Shown here: piece by piece, positions 43,293 to 51,304 of the stretch
Layout: each line of letters opens with the position of its first letter
How positions within the stretch are numbered: position 1 is the first letter of the stretch
DNA from: CAVVST01 sp963750995
GTDB taxonomy: Bacteria; Acidobacteriota; Vicinamibacteria; Vicinamibacterales; UBA2999
Assembly (NCBI GenBank): GCA_963750995.1
Contig: CAVVST010000001.1
Location: 620,001-684,000 of the forward strand
Reading direction: 5' to 3'
Length of the DNA: 64,000 bases
Made by a program: the position numbers and the translations under genes
The notes under the pieces: model-generated
Told to the model about the DNA's origin: nothing
Databases searched by the model: none
The model's input: only the letters and a program-made list of their open reading frames with translations

Positions 43293-43453
43293 CGGCGAGA
43301 ACCTCCGCGCACTCGTGTGCAGAAAATGCGCCGCCGCCCGCAGAGGGTCGCGGCAGATTCTTCAGCGGCTCACAGCTGGAGGCGAAAGTCGCGTTCAACT
43401 GTAAGTTGTTGATGTAGTTGGGCAAGTGACCGGTTACCTGCACGCATTTTCGC

Positions 43454-43482
43454 TTGACTTTCGTCCGGCACGCTCCTAGGAT
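43454..43482 (+). promoter_or_regulatory. Sigma-70-type promoter of recA
   Basis: TTGACT at 43454-43459, a 17-base spacer, then TAGGAT at 43477-43482, about 60 bases before the recA ATG. Spacing is ideal. I could not find a convincing CTGT-N8-ACAG or GAAC-N4-GTTC LexA operator over it. Confidence 0.7.
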
Positions 43483-43544
43483 CTACCCCGGCCGTGACCT
43501 CCTCTGTCACATCGCCCGGCCACTATCTCTCCCAAGGAGATCAA

Positions 43545-44579
43545 ATGCCTCTCGACGACCAGAAAGAACGCAACAAGGCGCTCGACATTGCCGTCGGCCA
43601 GATTGAAAAGCAGTTCGGCAAGGGGTCGATCATGCGCCTCGGCCAGCGCGGTGCCATCGCCCCGGTCGACGCTATTCCGACCGGCGCGATCAGCATCGAC
43701 TACGCCCTCGGCATCGGCGGCATGCCGCGCGGCCGCGTGGTCGAGATTTACGGTCCGGAGTCGTCAGGCAAGACGACCCTTGCGCTACAGGTAATTGCCG
43801 AGGCTCAGAAAACGGGCGGTATGGCCGCGTTCGTCGACGCGGAGCACGCACTCGACGCCGCCTACGCGCAGAAGCTCGGGGTCGATCTCGAAAACCTGCT
43901 GGTCTCGCAGCCCGACAATGGAGAGCAGGCGCTCGAAATCGTGGAAGTCCTGATCCGGTCCGGCGGCGTCGATGTCGTCGTGGTCGACTCGGTAGCCGCG
44001 CTCGTGCCGAAGGCGGAAATCGAGGGCGAAATGGGCGACGCCCAGATGGGACTGCAGGCGCGGCTGATGTCGCAGGCGCTGCGCAAGCTTACCGGCGTCG
44101 TGTCGAAGTCGAAAACGACGCTGATCTTCATCAACCAGCTCCGCGAAAAAATCGGCGTCATGTTCGGCAACCCGGAAACCACGACCGGCGGCCGCGCGCT
44201 GAAGTTCTACGCTTCGGTCCGCATCGACATCCGCCGCATCGCCAGCATCAAGGACGGCGACCAGGTCATCGGCGGCCGCACGCGCGTGAAGGTAGTGAAG
44301 AACAAGATGGCGCCTCCCTTCCGCGAGGCCGAGTTCGACATCATGTACGGCGAAGGCATTTCGCGCGAGGGCGACCTGCTCGATCTTGCGGTCGAGAAGC
44401 GCATCATCGAAAAGAGCGGGGCGTGGTTCGCCTACGCGAGCGAGCGCCTGGGCCAGGGACGCGAGAACGCGAAGCAGTTCCTGAAGGACAATCCCGACAT
44501 CCGGCAGATCATCGAGGATCGCGTCCGGAAGGAACTGGGTCTCAGTCGCGAGCCGGAAGCGATCGCCGCCGCGGTCTGA
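43545..44579 (+). CDS. recA: Recombinase RecA
   Basis: 344 residues from ATG 43545, which has an excellent Shine-Dalgarno (AAGGAGATCAA). Walker A GPESSGKT at residues 70-77, Walker B 'VDVVVVDSVAALVPKAEIEG', L1 'MGDAQMGLQARLMSQALRKL', L2 'INQLREKIGVMFGNPETTTG'. Catalyses strand exchange and drives LexA self-cleavage. Own promoter upstream and hairpin downstream, so a single-gene unit. No RecX gene follows. Upstream in-frame ATG 43494 is not supported. Confidence 0.98.
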   Translation: MPLDDQKERNKALDIAVGQIEKQFGKGSIMRLGQRGAIAPVDAIPTGAISIDYALGIGGMPRGRVVEIYGPESSGKTTLALQVIAEAQKTGGMAAFVDAEHALDAAYAQKLGVDLENLLVSQPDNGEQALEIVEVLIRSGGVDVVVVDSVAALVPKAEIEGEMGDAQMGLQARLMSQALRKLTGVVSKSKTTLIFINQLREKIGVMFGNPETTTGGRALKFYASVRIDIRRIASIKDGDQVIGGRTRVKVVKNKMAPPFREAEFDIMYGEGISREGDLLDLAVEKRIIEKSGAWFAYASERLGQGRENAKQFLKDNPDIRQIIEDRVRKELGLSREPEAIAAAV

Positions 44580-44627
44580 CACGCCGGGACGGCCTCCGCC
44601 GTTTCCCACATTTGCATCCGGCCGGGC

Positions 44628-44656
44628 GACGGCCATCCGTCAGGGATGGCCGTCTT
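44628..44656 (+). terminator. Hairpin terminator after recA
   Basis: A perfect 11-base stem, GACGGCCATCC / GGATGGCCGTC, with a 5-base loop and then TT, 50 bases downstream of recA. The T-tract is poor, but the position and stem are right. Confidence 0.6.
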
Positions 44657-44748
44657 CCCGGCCATCCCGCCCTGTTTCACTTGTGTTTCCGGCCAAAAAC
44701 AGCCCTCGCACGCGGGCACCTGTCTTGCCCCGACCTCGGCGGACGCCT

Positions 44749-45075
44749 ATGCACAAGGACTATCGATGGCTCCTGATCGGACCCGAGCAGCCTGGTCAGA
44801 CTCGCAGTTCACAGCCGTCGTCGAACAGCTCGTTACCGCCGCAGGAGGGAGACGAGATCCATCTCTTCGCGCGCGGCCAGGAATCGATCCGGATAACGAT
44901 CCGGCCGACGACGAATACGCTGCAGGTGTGTGGACCCGGCCGTGTGCAGAAGCTGCACGAGTTCTCGAGCGCGACGGAACTTGCGGACTTCCTTCAGTCG
45001 TACGAACGGGGCGTGGTCGACGACGGCTGGACCCTGCTCGACCTGAACGAGCGACGAGTCGCCGGCCGTAGCTGA
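44749..45075 (+). CDS. Hypothetical protein
   Basis: 108 residues from ATG 44749 ('HKDYRWLLIGPEQPGQ'). The C-terminal half looks like a small alpha/beta fold: 'ESIRITIRPTTNTLQVCGPG', 'LHEFSSATELADFLQSYERG' and 'WTLLDLN'. No family recognised. G/C at third positions agrees with real coding. A second frame over the same DNA is less protein-like. Confidence 0.55.
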   Translation: MHKDYRWLLIGPEQPGQTRSSQPSSNSSLPPQEGDEIHLFARGQESIRITIRPTTNTLQVCGPGRVQKLHEFSSATELADFLQSYERGVVDDGWTLLDLNERRVAGRS

Positions 45076-45090
45076 CCCTCCTCTACCCCG

Positions 45091-45249
45091 CTAATCCTTG
45101 CGGGCTCGCTGTTCGGACAACCAGCCCTCGCTGACCGAGCCGACGTCGACATCGGCCGATTTCCGGCCGGACGAACGCTGACGGAGGCCGGCGATCACAA
45201 GCCCTGCGGCCGCGGCGACGACAACGATTATCCAAGCTATCGCGCCCAT
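45091..45249 (-). CDS. Small single-pass membrane protein
   Basis: 52 residues from ATG 45249 to TAG 45091: 'MGAIAWIIVVVAAAAGLVIA' is a transmembrane helix, then a basic patch 'GLRQRSSGRKS' and an acidic/aromatic tail 'ADVDVGSVSEGWLSEQRARK'. Positive-inside rule puts the tail in the cytoplasm. Family unknown. It lies downstream of tRNA-Phe on the same strand, 40 bases away, so may be cotranscribed with it. Confidence 0.55.
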   Translation of the reverse strand: MGAIAWIIVVVAAAAGLVIAGLRQRSSGRKSADVDVGSVSEGWLSEQRARKD

Positions 45250-45289
45250 AAGTCAGATCGTATCGGTTGTCTTTCTTCGACTAGGAAAG

Positions 45290-45365
45290 TGGTGCCGAGG
45301 GACGGAATTGAACCGCCGACACCGTGATTTTCAGTCACGTGCTCTACCAACTGAGCTACCTCGGC
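45290..45365 (-). tRNA. tRNA-Phe (GAA anticodon)
   Basis: 76 bases with encoded CCA. The acceptor stem GCCGAGG pairs with CCTCGGC, D-loop 'AGCTCAGTTGGTAGAGC', anticodon loop CTGAAAA (anticodon GAA), T-arm 'GGCGGTTCAATTCCGTC'. All stems fold normally. Confidence 0.97.
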
Positions 45366-45399
45366 ACTGCGTGTTGTCGCGATTGCGGGAAGGAGCCTC

Positions 45400-45405
45400 A
45401 GTATA
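45400..45405 (-). promoter_or_regulatory. Candidate -10 box of tRNA-Phe
   Basis: On the minus strand TATACT lies 35 bases upstream of the tRNA 5' end. The -35 is weak. Confidence 0.35.
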
Positions 45406-45415
45406 ACGTGTTCGC

Positions 45416-45586
45416 CTGACGGCACCAGCGCTCCTGGGTGCCCTCGCAGGACTCTTCGCCGCCGTCGGCGTGAGGATCCGGCGCCATGCGCGCCAGCCGG
45501 CCCTGCTACGTATGAGCGAGGCCTGGCTGCGCACTCACAACGCCGAGTCGGTCCACCGGAGCGAATTCTGGGGCGAGCGCTGGTGA
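45416..45586 (+). CDS. Possible small membrane protein
   Basis: A 56-codon frame ending in TGA 45584-45586: 'LLGALAGLFAAVGVRIRRHA', then 'MSEAWLRTHNAESVHRSEFW'. Third codon positions are strongly G/C and the sequence reads like protein, but the only start codon at the N-terminal edge is CTG 45416. It may be a fragment, an indel-broken gene, or use an internal GTG. Low confidence. Confidence 0.3.
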   Translation: MTAPALLGALAGLFAAVGVRIRRHARQPALLRMSEAWLRTHNAESVHRSEFWGERW

Positions 45587-45607
45587 CCGGCTGATAGACT
45601 AGCCGGT

Positions 45608-46660
45608 GTGACACGAATCATCCCGATTGTCGTGGTGCTCGCGTTTACGGCGTGCTCGAAGAGCGCGCCTGCGGCCGCGAGCAACGAGGCTCAGGACACC
45701 CAGGCGTCGGCGCCGGCTCAGGCCGCCCCGGCCGATCCTGCGGCCCCGCAAGCCCCCGTCAAACCGGTGGCCGCGCAGCTGCCCGACGTCGTGGCGCGCG
45801 TCAACGGCGTAGCGATCAATCGCGCCGACCTTGAAGAAGCGGTCACCGAAATCGAGGCGCGCGCCGGCCAGCCGATGCCGGCCGACCAGCGCGATCGCGT
45901 GCTCCGCGCCGTCCTCGACCAGCTGATCGGCTACCGGCTGCTGATACAGGAGAGCGCGACCCGGAAGACGGCCGTGACCGACGCGCAGGTTGACGCCCGG
46001 ATGGAGCAGATTCGATCGCAGTTCCCCAGCGAGGAGGTTTTCCAGCAGCAGCTGCAGCAGCGGAAGACGACGCTCGAGGAGCTACGCGCCAACACCCGCG
46101 AGAGCATGCAGATCACGGCGATGCTGCAGACTGAGCTGGACGCGAAGACGGCCGTGAGCCCGGAGCAGGTCAACGACTTTTATGTAAAAAATCCTGCCGC
46201 GTTTCAGCAGGGCGAGCGCGTCAAGGCGAGTCACATCCTTGTGCGGGTGCAGGCGAACGCCGACGCCGCGGAACGTGAGAAAGCGCGCGCGAAGGCTGCC
46301 GGCCTCGTCGCGGATCTCAAAGCAGGAAAAGATTTCGCCGCGCTCGCGAAGCAGTACTCCGACGACCCGGGCAGCGGCGCCCAGGGCGGCGACCTTGGCT
46401 TCTTTCAGCGCGGGCAGATGGTGCCCCCGTTCGAGGAGGCCGCGTTTGCCCTCCAGGTTGGCCAAACCAGCGATCTGGTCACGTCCGACTTCGGCATCCA
46501 CATCATCCGGGTGACCGATCGCCAGCCCGGCCGCACCCAGCCGCTCGACGAGGTGAAGGCCGACATCGAGGAGTACCTCCTCGGCCAGAACCGCGAGGCG
46601 CAGACCAAGTTGTTCGTGGACAGTCTCAAGACCAAGGGCAAGGTCGAAATCTATATCTGA
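45608..46660 (+). CDS. Parvulin-type peptidyl-prolyl isomerase lipoprotein (PrsA/SurA-like)
   Basis: 350 residues from GTG 45608. Lipoprotein signal 'VVVLAFTACSKSAP' (Cys17), Ala/Pro-rich linker, SurA_N-like helical domain ('PDVVARVNGVAINRADLEEA'), then the parvulin domain 'RVKASHILVRVQANAD', 'FAALAKQYSDDPGSGAQGGD', 'LGFFQRGQMVPPFEEAAFAL' and 'FGIHIIRVTDRQPG'. Assists folding of exported proteins. Followed after 2 bases by the S4 protein gene. Confidence 0.93.
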   Translation: MTRIIPIVVVLAFTACSKSAPAAASNEAQDTQASAPAQAAPADPAAPQAPVKPVAAQLPDVVARVNGVAINRADLEEAVTEIEARAGQPMPADQRDRVLRAVLDQLIGYRLLIQESATRKTAVTDAQVDARMEQIRSQFPSEEVFQQQLQQRKTTLEELRANTRESMQITAMLQTELDAKTAVSPEQVNDFYVKNPAAFQQGERVKASHILVRVQANADAAEREKARAKAAGLVADLKAGKDFAALAKQYSDDPGSGAQGGDLGFFQRGQMVPPFEEAAFALQVGQTSDLVTSDFGIHIIRVTDRQPGRTQPLDEVKADIEEYLLGQNREAQTKLFVDSLKTKGKVEIYI

Positions 46661-46662
46661 GT

Positions 46663-47049
46663 GTGAGCGACGCGGTCCGGCTGGACGTCTGGCTCGACGT
46701 GGCGTGCCTCTTCAAGACGCGCTCGGAAGCCAAGCGCGCCTGCGAAGCCGGGAAAGTCGCGGTCAACGGCCAGACCGCCAAGCCGAATCGCGTCGTGCGT
46801 GAAGGCGATCGTCTCCGCATCAATCGCCCCTTCAGCCGCCACCAGGACGTCATTGTCCGGATCGTCCTCGACGATCATGTCAAGAAGTCCGAAGCGAAAG
46901 CCCTGTATGACGACGTGACGCCACGGCCAACCGCGGAGGAAGTCGAAATGCGGAGAGTCGAGCGTGCCTATCGCGCGGCGGCGCAGGCCGCCGGCACGCC
47001 CGATCGCCGCCAGCGCCGGCAGCTTCGTCGAATCAAGGAAGGGTCCTGA
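46663..47049 (+). CDS. S4-domain RNA-binding protein (Hsp15/HslR-like)
   Basis: 128 residues from GTG 46663. S4 fold: 'VRLDVWLDVACLFKTRSEAK', 'ACEAGKVAVNGQTAKPNRVV', 'EGDRLRI', and a basic C-terminal tail ending 'DRRQRRQLRRIKEG'. Hsp15 recycles stalled 50S subunits still carrying nascent chains. Directly between the PPIase gene and the WYL regulator, so cotranscribed with both. Confidence 0.88.
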   Translation: MSDAVRLDVWLDVACLFKTRSEAKRACEAGKVAVNGQTAKPNRVVREGDRLRINRPFSRHQDVIVRIVLDDHVKKSEAKALYDDVTPRPTAEEVEMRRVERAYRAAAQAAGTPDRRQRRQLRRIKEGS

Positions 47050-47050
47050 C

Positions 47051-48064
47051 GTGCCCCGCAACCAGGAGGTCATTCGCCAGTGGAGGGTCCTGCACGCGCT
47101 GGAGTCGTCCCGGCACGGCACGACGATCCCGGCCCTGGCCGACGAACTGCGTGTCACCACTCGCACCATCCGCCGCGATCTCGCGGCGCTGCAGGAGGCC
47201 GGCTTTCCGCTGTTCGACGAGCGGGATGACGAGGGGCGCGTGCGCTGGCGTCTCGACGGGCAGGTCCTCAAGGGGCTCGAGACCGGATTCACGCTCCAGG
47301 AGCTCTGCGCGCTCTACCTCAGTCGCAATCTGCTCGAAGCGGTCGGCGCCACACCATTCCAGCGCGACTTGACACTCGCCTTCCGCCGGCTCGAAAAACT
47401 CCTGACGCCGAGGATGCGCCAGTTCCTGGATCGGCTTCCGGGCGTTCTCGTCGCCAAGCGTGGCCCCCGCACCGCCTCCGCCCATACGTCCGGCGACGTC
47501 GTCGGCAAGCTGCTCGAGGCCACGCTGCACAACCGCGTCGCGGCCATGACGTATCACTCGGTCTCGAGCGCGGCGACGCGTGACTATCTCGTCCATCCCT
47601 ATCGGCTGGCGTTCGCGCACGGCGGTCTCTACCTGCTCGCATTCGTGCCCGCTTACAAGGACATCCGGACGTTCGCGGTTGACCGGATCAAGCCCGTGTC
47701 GCTCGAAAAGCAGACGTTCACGCCCAAGGACAACGTCGGAGACGAGGTTTTTGCCAATTCGCTCGGCGTGAACACGGGACCCGCCGCGAAAGTCGAGATC
47801 GAGTTCGAGCCGCGCGTGGCGCCGTACGTCCGGGCCCGCGTCTGGCACACGTCTCAACAACTGCGGGAAGCGTCCGGCGGTACACTCGTCCTTTCGATGA
47901 ACGTGTGTCACGATTGGGCCCTGCGCAGCTGGATTCTGAGCTGGGGCCCGTTCGCCCGGGTGCTGACGCCGTCGTCGCTGGCGAAGGAACTGCGAGCCGA
48001 CCTGCAGGCAGCCACTGAGAAATATGGGGTCGGGGGTCATTTAATGAGGACGCCCCCGCGCTAA
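47051..48064 (+). CDS. HTH/WYL-domain transcriptional regulator (YafY-like)
   Basis: About 337 residues from GTG 47051, one base after the S4 gene stop. N-terminal HTH_11 'TTIPALADELRVTTRTIRRD', WYL domain 'MTYHSVSSAATRDYLVHPYR' and 'YLLAFVPAYKDIRTFAVDRI', C-terminal WCX domain 'VAPYVRARVWHTSQQLREAS'. WYL regulators sense nucleic-acid-derived ligands and often control defence or DNA-damage genes. The last ~14 residues and the stop are encoded by the palindrome at 48024-48110, so the original C-terminus was probably replaced when that repeat arrived. Confidence 0.88.
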   Translation: MPRNQEVIRQWRVLHALESSRHGTTIPALADELRVTTRTIRRDLAALQEAGFPLFDERDDEGRVRWRLDGQVLKGLETGFTLQELCALYLSRNLLEAVGATPFQRDLTLAFRRLEKLLTPRMRQFLDRLPGVLVAKRGPRTASAHTSGDVVGKLLEATLHNRVAAMTYHSVSSAATRDYLVHPYRLAFAHGGLYLLAFVPAYKDIRTFAVDRIKPVSLEKQTFTPKDNVGDEVFANSLGVNTGPAAKVEIEFEPRVAPYVRARVWHTSQQLREASGGTLVLSMNVCHDWALRSWILSWGPFARVLTPSSLAKELRADLQAATEKYGVGGHLMRTPPR

Positions 48065-48110
48065 CATCAGCGATTCGGGGGTGTCCTCATTAAATGACCC
48101 CCGACCCCAT
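48024..48110. repeat. 34-base inverted repeat filling the gap between WYL and UPF0182 genes
   Basis: Arms 48024-48057 and 48077-48110 (33 of 34 bases complementary) with a 19-base loop. The arms contain 'atggggtcgggggtcattta' and its complement. The left arm encodes the end of the WYL protein and the right arm ends two bases before the UPF0182 ATG, leaving that gene without a Shine-Dalgarno. Confidence 0.85.
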
Positions 48111-48112
48111 TT

Positions 48113-50850
48113 ATGCGACGACCCGCTCGCGTCCTCATTTTTGCCGTGCCGGCGTTCCTGTTTTTCGCCGGCCCATCCTTGATCCGCTTCTACACCGACT
48201 GGCTGTGGTTCGGCGAGGTCGGTTACCAGCAGGTCTTCCTGACGATGATCCGGGCGCAGGGGACGCTCTTCACCATCACCTTTGCGATCGGGGCGGTGTG
48301 GCTGACGCTGAACCTGCGCGTGGCGCTCGGCGACCGTCGGCGATCTGCGTCCCGTGTTCACGACGCGTGAAGGCATCACCGTGCCGCTGCCGGGACGGCA
48401 GCAACTGCGGATGCTGGTCTCGGGGCTGGCGATGGTCATTGCCGCGATCATCGCGTTCTACGCATCCTCACAGTGGGAAACATGGCTGGCGTGGCGCAAC
48501 GCGGTACCGTTCGGGCAGGCCGATCCGATCCTGGGGCGTGACGCGGGCTTTTACGTCTTCTCGCTGCCGTTCTTTCAATTGGTGCGCGGCATCGCACAGG
48601 GACTGGTGATTCTTGCGGCTATCGGCGCCGGCGCCCTGTATTTCATGTCAGGCAGCCTCACCTCGCGGTTCGGCGCCCTGCCCTGGATGACGCCTTCCGC
48701 CCGGCGGCATCTCTCGTTGCTCGCCGCGGCGTTCCTGCTGCATCCTCGCGTTCGCGGCCTGGCTGAACCAGGCGACGCACCTGGTGCAGGCGTCTGGCGT
48801 GATCTACGGACCCGGTTATGCGGACGTAAACGGACGGATGCCGGCCGCGCTGGTCCTGGCCGTGGCCTGCGTCATCGGCGCCGCGCTGGCGGCCCTGCAG
48901 GCGTTCACCCCGCGAAACTGGCCGATCCCGCTGGCGGTCGGCCTTTATCTCCTGGTCGCGATTGGCGGCGAGATCTACAGCACGCTGCTCCAGCGCTTCG
49001 TCGTCACGCCCAACGAGCAGACGCGCGAGACGCCGTTCATCCAGCACAACATCGACGCCACGCGCCGCGCGTATGCACTCGACCGGGTCGAGTCGCGCGA
49101 GCTCACCGGCGATGCGCTGCTTACCCCCGCCGACGTCGCCCGCAACGCCGCGACCATCGAGAACGTGCGATTGTGGGATCACCAGCCGCTGCTCGATACG
49201 TTCGGTCAGTTACAGGTGATCCGGACGTATTACGACTTCGTGTCGGTGGATAACGACCGGTACCAGATCGACGGATCGCTGCGGCAGATCATGCTGTCGC
49301 CGCGCGAGCTCAATACGGCGAGCCTGCCGAACCGCACATGGATCAACGACCACCTGACGTTTACGCACGGCTACGGATTGACGCTCGGCCCCGTGAACCA
49401 GGTGACCAGCGAAGGGTTGCCGGTCCTGTTCGTCGGCAACCTGCCGCTGGAGACGATCCCGGAGCTGCCGATCGAAGAGTCGAGCCTGTATTTCGGGGAG
49501 CTGTCGAACGACTACGTGATCGTGAGGACCGGGACACAGGAGTTCCACTACCCGCGCGGTGAAGGCAACGTCTTCACCCAGTACAGCGGGCGCGGCGGCC
49601 TGCCGATCGGCTCGCTCTGGCGGAAGCTCGTATTTGCGCTGCGGTTCGGCGCCTATCAGATCCTGCTCAGCAACGACATCAACAGTGAGAGCCGGATCAT
49701 GTTCCTGCGCAACATTCGCGAGCGGGTCGAGAAGCTGGCGCCCTTCCTGGCGTTCGATCGCGATCCGTACCTGGTGGTAGCGGACGGACGGTTGTTCTGG
49801 ATGTACGACGCGTATACCACCAGCGCCCGCTATCCGTACTCCACGCCGAGCGGAGGGCTCAACTACATCCGCAACGCGGTGAAGGTCGTCATCGACGCGT
49901 ACCACGGCACCACGACCGTGTACATGGCTGATGCGGCCGATCCGGTTGCCGCCACTTACGCGCGGATTTTCCCCGGGCTGTTCGTGCCGCTCGATCAGAT
50001 GCCGGCGTCGCTGCGCGAGCACGTGCGATACCCGGAAGATATCTTCGCCATCCAGGCCGCCGTGTTCGCCACGTACCACATGACGCAGCCCGCGGTCTTC
50101 TACAACCGCGAGGACCAGTGGGAGATCCCGGTGATCGATGACACTGGCGACGCGGGGGCGATGCAGCCGTACTACACGATCATGCGCCTGCCCGGCGAAG
50201 CGGAACCCGAATTCATCCAGATGCTGCCGCTGACCCCGCGCAACCGCGACAACCTGTCGGCGTGGCTCGCGGCCCGCAGCGACGGCGAGCATTACGGCAC
50301 GCTGCGCGTGTTCCAGTTTCCGAAGCAGAAGGTGATCTTCGGTCCGCGCCAGGTGGTGGCGCGGATCAGCCAGGACCAGGCCATCTCGCCGCAGATCACG
50401 CTGTGGAACCAGCAGGGATCGCAGGTGATCTGGGGCACGCTGATGGTGATCCCGATCGAGGAATCGCTGATCTACGTCCGGCCGCTCTACCTGCGCGCCT
50501 CAGGCGGCCGCATCCCCGAGCTGACGCGCGTCATCGTCGCGTATCAGAATCAGATCGTGATGGAAGAGACGCTGGAGGCGGGCCTGGCTCGGCTCTTCGG
50601 CGCCGGCGCGGCCCGGCCGGCCGATATCCAACTCACCCGCGGCGCCGCGGCCGCCGGCGCGCCCGATGCCGCGCCGGCAATCGCGCAACCGCCGGCGCCG
50701 GCCGGGAACGACCCGCTCACCGCTCTCGCCGCCCAGGCCCGCGGTCATTACGACCGCGCCATCGAAGCGCAGCGCAACGGCGACTGGGCCAAGTACGGCG
50801 AGGAACTGCGGATGCTCGGCGAGGTGCTGGCCCAGATGCGCCAGCGCTAG
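48113..50850 (+). CDS. UPF0182 family large membrane protein, two frameshifts
   Basis: About 910 residues. First frame from ATG 48113: 'FLFFAGPSLIRFYTDWLWFG' and 'EVGYQQVFLTM', typical of UPF0182/COG1615. Change at about 48345, then 'TVPLPGRQQLRMLVSG', 'GRDAGFYVFSLPFFQLVRGI', change at about 48740-48780, then the long intact part 48784-50850 with 'FVVTPNEQTRETPFIQHNID', 'TRRAYALDRVE', 'NVRLWDHQPLLDTFGQLQ' and 'RYPYSTPSGGLNYIRNAVK'. Seven membrane spans precede a big extracytoplasmic domain; the C-terminus is Ala/Pro-rich. Function unknown in any bacterium I know. Frame breaks are probably indels. Confidence 0.88.
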
Positions 50851-50863
50851 GTGTCATCATCCA

Positions 50864-50930
50864 ATCGATCATCGATCCTCAGATGATGCCGGCGGCGTAA
50901 GCAGCCAGGCTCGTAGAACTTCGGCGACCG
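50864..50930. repeat. 67-base direct repeat, left copy
   Basis: Matches 51238-51304 at 65 of 67 positions. The right copy is the last ~20 codons of the glycogen debranching enzyme gene plus five bases, so this left copy is a duplicated piece of that gene. The two copies bracket the RAYT remnant. Confidence 0.9.
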
Positions 50931-50947
50931 CGTCAACGATGTGGGGG

Positions 50948-50963
50948 CCGGCTTTAGCCGGCT
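50948..50963. repeat. CTTTAG-centred REP-like palindrome next to RAYT remnant
   Basis: 'gccggctttagccggc', the same centre as the palindromes at 19699-19714 and 19787-19802. It lies about 36 bases upstream of the remnant's ATG, where REP sequences commonly flank RAYT genes. Confidence 0.7.
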
Positions 50964-50998
50964 CCGGGGCGGCGCAATGTCTGCGGCGGGCGGCATCC

Positions 50999-51180
50999 AT
51001 GCCGCATTATCCCCGCCAGCTGCCGACATTTGACTATCGTGGATTCCACCGCTATTTCCTGACCTTCTGCACGTTCGAGCGCATTCGCTACTTCGAGCAG
51101 TCAGAATGCGGCGCGATCGCGCTCGAGCAGATTCTGCGCGCCGGCACACAGCATGCCTTTGCAATTGCTGCCGTTCTGGG
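50999..51180 (+). mobile_element. N-terminal remnant of a REP-associated tyrosine transposase (RAYT)
   Basis: ATG 50999 opens 'PHYPRQLPTFDYRGFHRYFL' and 'TFCTFERIRYFEQSE', the characteristic start of IS200/Y1-type RAYT proteins, followed by 'AGTQHAFAIAAVLGF'. The frame then runs into unrelated repeat DNA. The HUH metal motif and the catalytic Tyr lie downstream in intact family members and are absent here, so the protein cannot be active. Bracketed by the 67-base direct repeats. Confidence 0.75.
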
Positions 51181-51237
51181 GTTCCGGAATCTTTTCGCGA
51201 GACATGGATCATCGATGGCGCCATCGATACTCACATC

Positions 51238-51304
51238 ATCGATCATCGATCCTCAGATGATGCCGGCTGCGTAAGGAGCCAGGCTCGTAGAACTTCGGCG
51301 ACCG
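51238..51304. repeat. 67-base direct repeat, right copy
   Basis: Overlaps the 3' end of the glycogen debranching enzyme gene (stop at 51243, minus strand); see left copy at 50864-50930. Confidence 0.9.

Noticed and set aside
43383..43544. LexA operator upstream of recA
   Set aside because: No CTGT-N8-ACAG or GAAC-N4-GTTC-type palindrome near the promoter; SOS control may exist with a different motif but cannot be shown here.
50999..51274. Intact 91-codon RAYT-derived gene
   Set aside because: The frame is open but only the first ~60 codons match the family; the HUH motif and catalytic Tyr are absent and the rest is repeat DNA.
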